Shown here: positions 20,601 to 31,300 of the stretch, piece by piece
Numbering within the stretch: the stretch's first letter is position 1
Layout of the letters: each line of letters begins with the position of its first letter
Source: Wuchereria bancrofti
Lineage: Eukaryota; Nematoda; Chromadorea; Rhabditida; Onchocercidae
Assembly (NCBI GenBank): GCA_005281725.1
Contig: SSBO01000014.1
Location: 165,223-229,222 of the forward strand
Direction of reading: 5' to 3'
Length of the DNA stretch: 64,000 bases
Program-made: the position numbers and the translations under genes
Notes under the pieces: generated by a model
The model's input: only the letters and a program-made list of their open reading frames with translations
Databases searched by the model: none
What the model was told of the DNA's origin: nothing

Positions 20601-23600
20601 AAATTGTCGCAGCAGCAGTATCGTTCATGTGAACGGCATAATAAGCCGAATATAAATTTTGAAAAACGTTGCTTTATATGCATTATAGCGGTGGCATTAC
20701 GTGTACTGCAAACTACTTTATTTACGTTACTTCAACTAATTGGACTACCAGTATTAGTGAGTATGTTTTTTTTTTTTTTTTATTTACTATTTTTAAATTT
20801 TATTTAATTGAAAGAGAAAATTAATCTTTTGATCTTTTATTGAATTGAAATTTATTATTAAACATCATATTTTAGCATAAATTCAGCATTTTGATTCAAT
20901 CGTGTAACTTTTTTTCTAATGCTTTCACATGTAAATTTAGCTTTAAAATTTTATTACAATAAATTTCGAAATGAAAATAGAAAATTAAGTATATTAAAAT
21001 CTGAAACAAAAAAAAAAAAAAAAAAGGAAAGAATGATTAAGCTTAATGAAAATTGTAATATCAAAAATATGACATAGCGCATAATTTGACGACAAGTTAT
21101 TTCTTTTTTTTTTTTTTTTTACAACATTTATTGAATTTATGCTAATAAATAATATCAAAATAAATGCGTATAACATGACATTAAAATTTTTCAAATTTAA
21201 AATTTTAATTAATAAGAAACTTTTCGACACAAGTAATTAATAAAACGATGGGAAGAATACAGACAAACACATGCACACACGACAATACTATACAACAAAG
21301 GTCATATATATTAGAATATTTCATATTTACAATGAAACTATTTGAAACAAATTAGCATATTTGTTATTAAACATGATTTTGTTTGGGTAAACTTTGGGAA
21401 AAATTTTCCCATCTTTCAGTAATATTATCCTTTTATCATTTTGTTCTTTTCCCATCTCCTCCCTTCTTTTTTACTTGTAATTTCTTCAACCGTTTTAACT
21501 GAAATTAATTTTTTTTTCCTTTTTTTATAGCGTTAAATTTGAGTTTAAAAAGAATCATTCTGATATGAGCAAAATCAAATCTAAATTAGTTTAATAAATT
21601 ATTCAGGAAATGATAAAAGACTAGACAGATCAAAATATTTGTCAAAAAAAAAAATTATGTCTGCATATCCTTCAAAATTTTTTAGTCAAATCATAAAAAT
21701 GCGATCAAATCGATCAAAAAGAATTAGATCAGACTAGATGTTTATTAAAATATTAAGCAATATCCTTCACCTATAACCTCTTCACCTATAATCTCTGGTC
21801 ATCAAAACATACGAAAACGCCATATCGAAATAATCAAATAAATCTGCTGATGACAAATGCTATGAAAAATTTTTGAAATTCAATTTAAGCATATTAATTC
21901 GAAGCGAAAATTTGCATTTAATAATAAAGCAATATTACATGTGAAATAATTAATTTCTTCCCAATAATTACTATACTTCATTCTACACTTATTTATGAAA
22001 ATATTATTTGAGTGGACATCAAATTGTATTACTATTTGCTTAATATGAATGGAATTGAAAATATTTCAAAATAATTCTGGGAAATTATATTTAATATAAT
22101 TTAAAAAAGTGTATCTAACTACTCTTTGCACTGAGTGCAATTTTTTGAATTTATTTAAAAAATTTAAATAAATTCAAGTTAAACTGCTAAAATTGTTGAG
22201 CTTTAATTTCATTTTTAATTATACGGAAATTAGTAGTGAGAATATTTGAATTACAGTGTGAAATTTATACCACAAACAATTTTTCTTTCTTTTCCTTTCA
22301 TGTATGAGTTCATTGATAAAATATTTCATTATGATATTTGGAAGAATTAAAAAAAAAAAACATATAGTCATCTGTTGTTTAAATTTGAATTTCGTTTGTT
22401 CTTTAAAAGAATATATTGCATTTATAAAAAAATTTCACTTTTTTTTTCCATCATCTTATAAAATATCTTCTTTTTTCATCTTTTTCAACCATTATTTATT
22501 CATTTTGTTTATTGGTAAATAAGATTAATTATAGGAACTTTTATTATTTAAAATGAATAGTATTTTTTATGAAAAAATTAAAATAATTTAAATTTGAGAA
22601 AATGATTTTTTATCAATCAAAAAGGTAATGATGTAATGCTTTCTAAAAGCAAATGCAGATGTTTTGAAAAATAACATCAATCTTCATCTTATAATTATGC
22701 GGAAATTTCTACCATCATATTGTTGATGCTTTTAGCAGGTGTTTCGTATTTTCTTTGCAAAAGAAAAAAGCGAAAAAATTGAACATTAAAAATTTCTTTT
22801 TTAAATAACAAAAAAAAAGAGTTGCAATATTAAAAAAAAAAAATTGTATGGAATATTCGTTTTTTTTTTCTTTACTATTAAAAGATTTTTTGCCATAAAT
22901 TAAGCTTAATTAATGCAAGATAGCAAGTGAACGGATAACATTTTTTTTTTCATTTTTTTGATAAGTTACAAAAAATTAAAAAAAAAAAATTTTCTTTTCC
23001 ATAGATGGTTGTTCAACTCGTTCACGATATGATCAGAAAAAATTAATACCATCAAATCGATTTGCTGAACTTAACGATTGCACAGAAGCTTATTGGGGTT
23101 ATTGTCGAAATGGCGGTATTTGTAAGATGACAGCAGATATTTCAGAACGTCTTATACCAGTTTGCTCGTAAGTAATTTAAATTAAAAATTTTTTCTTAGT
23201 AAAATAGTATATGGACAAAATTCAGGAATAGCATTAACAATAGCAACAAAAAAAGAAAAAAAAAATGAAAAAATTCTAGGATTTTTTTAAAAAAAAGGAA
23301 GAAAAATGATTAAGATCCGTGAGAATTTTAGAATTTTATAATTTTCTAATCAAATTCTTTTTTCCTTTTCTTTTTGCTCAAATAATAAAATTTGCTTTTT
23401 TTTTTTTTTGTTTTCGTTAGCTGTCCAACAGGATTTCGCGGTCGACAATGTGAACTAATCAACGATCCTAATATTTACTTTTCGCGACAACAAGGTCAAA
23501 TGGAAATGGCCGCTATGTCGGGTGCTATGGTTGCAATTATATTTGTAATTTTGTTTCTATCATTTGTGCTATATTTTTATAAGAGGTAGAATTTTCATTT

Positions 23601-25061
23601 TAAAACATTTATAAATAATTGCTTATTACTTGAAATTTCTAAAATGAATGTCAAAATTGGAGCTTGATGAATTGAATTTTAATGATTTATTTGAAATATT
23701 CAAATATTTATTAACAAGATAACATCATATTTAAAAAGATTTCTTTTTTTTTTCTTCTCCTTCTTCTCAAAGGTTATAGGTTACAGTTTAGTTAGATGAC
23801 ATCATTCAGCGAATGTCACATAATGAGAGTTATTAATATTTGGATACATAATTAAATTAAAAATTTTTTATTTTGAAAGTTACGCAAAAATGCTTTTTTT
23901 TTAAATTTGGTAAAAAAAAAAATGAAAGAATCTTTTGATTTTTGTTTTATTTAGATATATGAAATATGGAATGCAGGGAAATAATTCATTATCAACATTT
24001 AATACTTTGGAGCTTTCACCACCGATAAATCAGCAAAAACAAGACTCCGATACAATTATAAACAATATTGAGGTTATTTTCACTTTCAAAATTGCTATTT
24101 AGTTCATTTTTCTTAAATTAATTCTAAAATTTGTATTTAATTACTAATATTCATTTCTCTCTCTCTCTTTTTTTCATCATCATTTCATTCGCTTCAACAA
24201 AAATTTAAAATTTCTTAAAATTTTTGAAAAATGCTAACTGAAAATTCAGCTAGGAAACATATTATCATGCCTTAATATANATTCTAAAATTTGTATTTAA
24301 TTACTAATATTCATTTCTCTCTCTCTCTTTTTTTCATCATCATTTCATTCGCTTCAACAAAAATTTAAAATTTCTTAAAATTTTTGAAAAATGCTAACTG
24401 AAAATTCAGCTAGGAAACATATTATCATGCCTTAATATATGAATGCAAATGAAAATATGATGTATATACTTTATTTATCTTCTGAAAGAAAACTTTCAGT
24501 CTTTATCATTATCATTCATTCATTCATTATATCGATTAATTGTCGAGTAAGTGGTTGCTAAATTTAAATTTAAAATCTTTGAAATTTCATGTTAATAATG
24601 CATAGGAAATAAATGATTATATTCAATGATTATGATGAATTTTTCAAAGAAAATACTTGTGCTATTTTATGGATTCATATAATTTATTTTATTTTATTTA
24701 TTTATTTACTTTATTTACTTCTTTTTTTTCTAAGAAAAAAAGAAAAAGGAAAGGGAGAGAGAGAGAAAGACAGAAAAGAAAAACAATTCATAAAAAATTC
24801 ATAAAAATTCATAAAAAGATTATATTATATTCGGAACAGTTGCAGAGAAATGAAATAATGGAAGCAAATGCAAAATCATCAATACACAAAAAATTGGTTG
24901 AAAAAATAAATCATCCAACGGATGTTTTTGAAATGTCCACATTAACTGGATATCCGGATACGGAATATGATCAGTATCGTAATTTATTCAATTTAGCAAC
25001 AACAAGTCAAAATATGTCAAGCAGAGAAAGAAATAACAATATGATTTTACCAGAAATATGA
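14688..25061 (+). CDS. lin-3: Membrane-anchored EGF-family ligand (LIN-3/Spitz type)
   Basis: Precursor of an EGF-receptor ligand. Exons 14688-14841, 20491-20760, 23005-23167, 23421-23585, 23955-24072 and 24846-25061 join with consistent phases into 361 residues. One EGF domain spans residues 167-206 with spacing C-x7-C-x5-C-x13-C-x-C-x8-C and the ending CPTGFRGRQCE. It is followed by a short juxtamembrane piece and one transmembrane helix (about 226-248) whose top, EMAAMSGAM, resembles the rhomboid-cleaved region of Drosophila Spitz. A Lys/Arg stop-transfer and a roughly 110-residue cytoplasmic tail follow. There is no N-terminal signal peptide; a hydrophobic stretch at about 112-141 (exon 2) may act as an internal signal. 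Exons 2-6 are well supported. Exon 1 rests on phase match, a modest upstream acceptor (gtcgtag) and a 5.6-kb intron, so further 5' exons are possible. In C. elegans LIN-3 induces the vulva; that role here is inference. Confidence 0.82.
14842..20224 (+). other. First intron of the EGF-ligand gene (low complexity)
   Basis: 5.4 kb between exon 1 and the first optional exon. It holds ATT-triplet runs (about 16612-16700, 17225-17290, 18000-18045), many homopolymers, a CT-rich tract (about 19185-19270), and a degenerate GTTCA-rich array at 19450-19660. The open frame at 16791-17144 (minus) and its plus-strand counterpart have no splice context and are not called. Regulatory elements for a tightly controlled ligand could lie here, but none can be named from sequence. 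Confidence 0.5.
19450..19660. repeat. Degenerate GTTCA/GTTCAGTT-type repeat array
   Basis: About 20 imperfect occurrences of a 5-10 bp motif (AGTTCA, TTCAGTT, CACTTCA, CAGTTCAT) are spread over 210 bp in intron 1 of the EGF-ligand gene. It reads like an old, decayed minisatellite. The motif is also the kind of half-site (AGTTCA) bound by nuclear hormone receptors, but that is only a resemblance. Confidence 0.55.
20225..20301 (+). CDS. Possible alternative terminal exon of the EGF-ligand gene
   Basis: A strong acceptor (tttaatttcag) precedes a 25-residue open frame that reads GISAPLLFDNVDTFHFLNTK and seven further codons to TAA. Joined to exon 1 (ACAG|GA) it is in the correct phase 1, the same phase used by the 20491 exon. 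An AATAAA lies 20 bp after the stop. Used as a last exon it would give a short protein lacking the EGF and transmembrane parts. It could equally be a chance open frame. Confidence 0.35.
20321..20326 (+). terminator. Candidate poly(A) signal AATAAA for the alternative terminal exon
   Basis: The hexamer is 20 bp after the TAA that ends the optional exon at 20225. Chance occurrence is likely in AT-rich DNA; the spacing is the only support. Confidence 0.25.
24121..24439. repeat. Exact 159-bp direct duplication around a single N
   Basis: 24121-24279 and 24281-24439 are identical, separated by one N at 24280, in the last intron of the EGF-ligand gene. This is the signature of two contigs with a shared end joined without collapsing the overlap. 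The true intron is probably 160 bp shorter. No exon is affected. Confidence 0.9.
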
Positions 25062-25240
25062 AAAGAAGAAGAAGAAGAAGAAGGAAAGAACAATAGCAAC
25101 AAATTAACAATAACATAAAATGCTAATCTTCAAATATTAAGTATTAAAATTTAAACATTAAGCAATGTTTTAAAATAATTAAAAGCTGTAGAATAGAGGA
25201 ATATCTTTTTTTTTTTTATTTGCAAAATTTAATATGTGAA

Positions 25241-25246
25241 AATAAA
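25241..25246 (+). terminator. Candidate poly(A) signal of the EGF-ligand gene
   Basis: AATAAA 180 bp after the TGA at 25061. Several AT-rich look-alikes are nearby, so the exact cleavage site is uncertain. Confidence 0.3.
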
Positions 25247-25760
25247 TCAAAATTAAAATTACAAATTGAAATTAAATTTAATTTAGTCAGAGTTTTTATC
25301 GAGAGTATATTGCTATATAATCAAATTAATTTTACAGTTTTCATATAATGAACAACGATTAGCTAATATGCTTGTGATTATTTTCAATGATAATTGATGT
25401 AATTTAATATTTGCTTAATTACAAAATTAATCGTTTATTATTATTTTGCATATTTAGCTTTTTCGTTAGTTCATAATAGACGGGTATTATTTGCATGGAT
25501 ATTCTCATATGTTTATATCAGCGATAATTTTATCAGTACTCGGTGTTACATAAATAAATTTCTTTAAAAATAATCATTATTTAATTTCATATAATAGGTG
25601 CAATACTTGTCTATTTGATATTTATCAATTTTTGCTGTATCATTTCATTCAATTAGTTCTGCTATTTACCAATAGATTGCTTATAATGCAATTGCATCAA
25701 TATTTCCATTGTAATTTAATTACTTCAATTAGATAGCTGTATACGTATATCACATTATGT

Positions 25761-25807
25761 CATATCATATCATATCATATCATATCATATCATATCATCA
25801 TATCATA
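25761..25807. repeat. (CATAT)n microsatellite
   Basis: About eight perfect tandem copies of CATAT, followed by a slipped copy CATCATAT. Confidence 0.9.
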
Positions 25808-28373
25808 CAGTATCTGCTTGTCTACTATTATTAATTTTAATGGCTATCATGTAAAATCATCCAAGTTACTATATTATTGGGGTGCTAACCATTTCATATT
25901 TCAAATTGCTGATAAATTCTTCAAAATTTTAAATGACCTGAAATTAACAAATATGCATATAAAATATGCAGCGAATTCTAAAACACTATATGGATGGATG
26001 TAATAAAATATTTGAAAACTAATAACTGAGCAGGTATAATGATTGGAAAATTTCTCGCATATAACATCAATAAATTTTATTCTAAAAAAATTCAAAACTA
26101 TGAATGTTATTCGAGAAAAAAAAAAGGAATTCAGTGCTGAGTTGATTTAATAAAATAAAGCATTAATTTGAATTTTATTGCACTTGAAAAATTCGTATAC
26201 CATTAATAGAAAATAAATTAAAAGCAAATAATTTTTCGTAGGATTGTTATTATTCGTTTATTTTTTATTTTTTTTTTTTTTTAAAAATTTTTGGTTGACA
26301 TAGATTATTTGACCTTTTGATCCCTTCATTATAATCCTGGATTTAATATTCAAAGAAATTTGGAGACTAAAAATTGAAAAAGAAAAAATGACAAGAAGAA
26401 AAAACGTTATTATCATTTGAACTGAAATGGGTAAGACAGTGATAATGATTATTTTTGTCATAATATATTCATTTTTCCTTTCTTGTGAATAAGCTATGAA
26501 ACTTTTAGTTTTAATTTATTCTGCAATTAGATTTTATTTTATTTGTACACCACTTTTTTCCCATATTGTTGAATGCAAATGAATGTTTTTTTTTAGGATA
26601 TAAAAATTTAAGGATATAAAAAAATCCAAGTAATAAAATTTAAAACAGTAACTTGAAAACTTGGCTGCAATCAACAACTGATACAATACCAAATGAAGAT
26701 TTTAATTTCTTTTGACTTCATTTAACGAACTGAAAAAGTCAAAAAATGTATTATTTAAATCTCTTCAAATGAATATTTCCATTTCGATCACTGATTTATT
26801 CCTTTTTATCTTCAATTTGTTAATTGCTCCTATTTTTTCTAAAAAAAAAATTTTTTTTAGGATTACTTGCAACAGTAATAAATAAAATTATGTATGGATT
26901 TTAAAAATGTGAATTCGAATTTATTCATTATCGATTCTGATGACATCATCATTCATTCGATCACTCTGTTTAATTCATTTATTGATTTCACAGATTTTGA
27001 TCATTTATCTTCAATCATAAGATGATACTATCTTCAAGCATTTCCACAAAATTTGAGAAATATAATCAACCTTAGTATACTTCATTCTTCAGCATTAACT
27101 GACCTTTAGCACTCATATATGAACTCATAAACTTTTGTCACTGCCAATTTATCAATTTTGTCACCAACCTATGCACGCATGCACACTGCACGCACAGAGA
27201 GCATTCGTGAGAACAATACTCGTCCGCCCAGTCTCCTTAAGATCTAAGATTTTCTGATTTGCATTGTGACACATTTGCAGTATTAAATAAAAGATGCATC
27301 ATTTTGATATCAATCATAGACCGGATGTTCGGATAGCATTTCTCCAGTATGAATGTTCCGGTCATTTTGATTTTCTTACTCATTTAAGGGAAATATAGGG
27401 TTTTTATTTCTAAAAGTTAGGGATTAATAGAATAAAATAGAATCCTGTTTTGGCATGATTTGAGTTAGGTAAGAAAAAAATGAGAGTTATAATGAATGAG
27501 TGATTTGATTGGTAAGAAAGTTTACAGATAGTTACTTTTTGCAACCAAAACAGTAATTCGGAATAGACTTATTATAATGATTAAGAAAAAAAAGGGCAAT
27601 GATTATTGTGATTGATTTACCAGAGTTTTAGCATACCTGTTATAATATCAATAATACGTGAGAGTACTGACTTCCGAGTGTCTTATCAGTGTCATCCTTT
27701 TTCTTTTTTCTTTACTTTGAAATTACTATTTATCCGAGAAAATATTCGAGAAATGGTAATAGAATCCATGCCATCCATGTTATTGTACTGTAATTTTGCT
27801 GGAAACAAAATATTTCTCCGATATTTTCGGGCACTCTGCCATTTTCGGAACATATTTATCGTGCTCACTACTTAATCGCAAACTTCATTTCATTATCCAT
27901 AGTGCTATTTTTCAAGAAGTAGTTAATAACGATGGTGTCATTTTCAGTCGTCACTCACGAAACCTGTGGATTATATGAATTTTGAAGTCATATTTGTTCA
28001 GGTTGGTGATGCTTTGGAATTCTTTGTTATAATTATAAGGACCAAAGGTTACTATCGGGATTGTAGCGTTTTTTTTTTTTTCAGATATAGAGATACCACA
28101 CAAGTGAGATAGAATTATTTACCATTGGTTTCGTCTCAGTAAATAAATTATGCTAGAGAAATATTCTTTTTCATATTCAGCAAATAGACCTGTAAAAGTA
28201 ATTTCAAGATTTCGTCAAGAATTCTTGAAAAATTTCGCCTCTTTAAAGACAACAAGTTAATGTAATGAAAGTAATTTTTTTTCTGTTCCACCACAATCCT
28301 ATATTTCTTAGACTATAAATTTGCATCCCTTTTAGTGACTTTGTGATTGGGTTAATTACTTTATTCCGTAATA

Positions 28374-28385
28374 GTGGTTTCAGAA
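28374..28385 (+). promoter_or_regulatory. Probable spliced-leader (trans-splice) acceptor before the nischarin start
   Basis: GTGGTTTCAG|AA sits directly before the ATG at 28386, so the acceptor AG is two bases from the start codon. In nematodes, an acceptor this close to the first ATG with no matching upstream exon is typical of SL trans-splicing. The same site could accept a cis-spliced 5' UTR exon. Confidence 0.5.
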
Positions 28386-31300
28386 ATGGCACTTCTCGAT
28401 TTGGATAATATAGTCCCACGTTTGGAAGGAAATTCAATGATTTCGATCCCTCACTACAAAATTAAGGATGGCAAATATGCGGTAAATATACAATTTTTGT
28501 GGCGAAAAAAAGTGCAAATCGAATTATCATTACTGGGAAAAACAGTGATCGAATTTTAGGCAGAAATTATTAGTTTAAAAAAATTCAAATAAATTTTTAC
28601 ATTAAAACTTCCGGTAGTTTTTGACTTCAGTTTTGGATTAAGGCTTCCAAATCTCTATGGTTACTAAATTTTACGAAATTATCAAACGTCCAGTTTTTTA
28701 TCAGAAATGATTAGTAATACAAGTCATCACTTCTTCCAAAATAATGATACGTTATACAAGTTAGAGAAATTCCATCATGCACCTTTGTAGGTCTACGTTA
28801 TTAAAGTGGCGATCGATTCGACCGTCTGGACTATAGAAAGACGTTATAGTGATTTTGTAGCATTTGATTTACAACGATTTGATGACCGCAAAAAATCGTT
28901 TCTTCCACCAAAGAAATTAATTGGAAATTTGGTAAAACTTTCTCATCGTTTTGCTTCTTCACAAATAATGGTGGTGTACATGTGTAGTATTATTTATATT
29001 AAGAGTCGTAAGCACTAATTTTTCTTTACTTTTGCATTTCTTAAGATCAGATTTTTTTTAAAATCAGCTAGTCAAATAGTCATAATCAGTAAAATTTTCA
29101 TTGAACATTTACATAACGTTTACTGTAAAAGAGAGAGAGGGATATGTTCAGTCTCCTAGGATGTGGAATTTCTGGATGAAAGAAGGATTGAACTCGAAAA
29201 ATATATTCGAACTGTGGTTGAACTTGATCTATGGTTACAGAGAAGGAGGAAACAATATGCCCTTCCATCGTTGATTGCTCATTTCCTCGATTTCCAGGAA
29301 TATGTTAGTCGTAACTTTTCATTTTTAAATTTATTAAATAATTTTGTTCGAACTAGGTCGGCGTGTATAAGCTGCAGGACTCTTTCTTCAGGACATCGGA
29401 AGAAAGAAATGTGCGAATTGTCATATGTGTACGTGAGCCTGCTGAGGGTTTTGAAAGTGGATACAGATGGCGTAAAGATGAAGTACTGTGAATTGGAACG
29501 TGGGTTTGAAAAGGTCAGAGTTGCTTTAAGCGTTAAGGCTGCTTGATGAAGGAAGGTTTCCGCGGGTGATGGATGTAGTCGTCATTTTGGTACCACTACC
29601 TCCAATAGATGAGGACTTAGAACAAACTGATAGTCTGATACTGTATAGTTGATGTTTGCAGCGAAATTTTTTGACGTAATATTGCGAGGATTTTATAAAT
29701 AGTGTAAAATACAATATTTTCATTACTGTTTTATCTGTACATTCAGTCGAAAAAACAAGATTATATAGAGCAGTAAAAATAATAGTAATGGTAATACTGG
29801 TAAAGGTGTTGGTAGTAAAAAGCTAAGCAGTGATGTAAATGTGGTAGTTTAGTTGTTAATCGTTCATTTTCAGTATCTTTTCGAAGTACTTATAATTAGT
29901 AGCGAGAACAAATAGTATTATACATTCTGGCTTTTATTATAATCCAAGCTATTCAGGATTTTCTTTGTTTTTCACTGTTGGTACATATATGATTTTCATC
30001 AAAAATCATATTGCTTATTCTCGATCCTGAATAGCTCTCATTAGCATGTATGGTCAAAAAATAGAAAGTTGGGGACAAAAGTTGAGAAACAAAACCTCTC
30101 AGTTATCATCATCATTAGTTGCCCCAGGGGCAGTAAGCTCCCCTCGAGAACCACTAATATTTTTCTTATGCCGCCAGTATTGCAAACGAGTCCATACATC
30201 CCTGACTGCTAAGTAAATCATTGCAACGTTCTTTATCATCAGAATACTTGCATCGTAGTGTTTGCCATGTGTTGTTATTTCCAATAGCACGTAAAGGTAG
30301 ATGCGTATTCCAAGATACGGTGCATTTACCTGTAAATCGGGAGAGTTTCAGAGATTTCCGTTTTTTTAATTTTATTTGAAGCAAGAATAACTTTTTTACA
30401 AATTTTTCGCTAAATGAAATTCAAGTTAAGTCATACAACAAAAAAAAGAAAAGACTTTACCATTAAGACGTAGATGAGGGACCAGATTTTTTCACTCACA
30501 AGTGCAAAACGTGGAAGACGACGTCCGAAGCGTAAGCGTATCAACGTGAAAGTTGGCAAAATCAAGTTCATGCATGAGAGTATGAGAATAGTTAACTCAA
30601 GCCAGAATGGCAGATCCCAGTTGTTTTTCTAAACCGTTTGGAATTAAGTAAGTACTTAAATGTAATTCAGGAATCAGTTTCCATCTTTTTTGGATTGTCG
30701 GTATCATGATTTCTGTAGTTTTTTAGATAATATACTTTAATTTAGAACGGTTCAGATAATTAACGAAATACTAGATAAACTTTATATAGTAATTAATAAT
30801 TCAAGATTATTGTCGTATTTTGAATTCGGATGAAAATTGTGAGCAAAAAAATGTGATTTTGAAGGCAAAGAACTTACGAAAGATTGCCAGAGCAAGTCGA
30901 GGAAACAAATGGTATCAATCAGGTCAAAAGTTATAGTAGTCATAAGGTAAATCAGATATAACTGCCGGTTACTGCTAACTGTTGTGTAATGATGTGACTC
31001 AAGCAAAAGTATGAAAATGGGTGCACTAAGTGATAAACCCAAACGGAACAGATGGTCGTCCAGAATTTTGTCATTTGAGTCAGTTTTCGTTGGTGGTAAC
31101 TGAAATATAGATTAGGTCAGAAATTTAATCTTTTAAATTAGAAGTCGGTTGTTAGGAATAGTTAAGTTAAATTTTATATTAATCCATTTTTTTTTTAAAG
31201 CTTTACTTGTCAGATTAACATTGATTACATACCTGAGTATGGAAAAGACGGAAGCAAACAGCTACTTTTCCAGCCAGGACAATTGAGTACAAAAACCATC

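Larger units (their letters stand above)
25062..28377. other. Intergenic region between the EGF-ligand and nischarin genes
   Basis: No gene is recognised. It includes the 3' UTR of the EGF-ligand gene, a (CATAT)n microsatellite at 25761-25807, and AT-rich DNA. From about 27100 the composition becomes less AT-rich, which may mark promoter or 5' regulatory DNA of the nischarin gene. Open frames at 27612-27875 and 27796-27978 have no supporting signals. Confidence 0.55.

Noticed and set aside
29163..29546. Single long open frame reading through exon 3 of nischarin
   Set aside because: The PX part is real, but the frame continues through intronic sequence (SRNFSFLNLLNNF); exon 3 has a good donor and the next exon 11 kb away restores the known nischarin order. 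Kept only as part of the alternative-isoform question.
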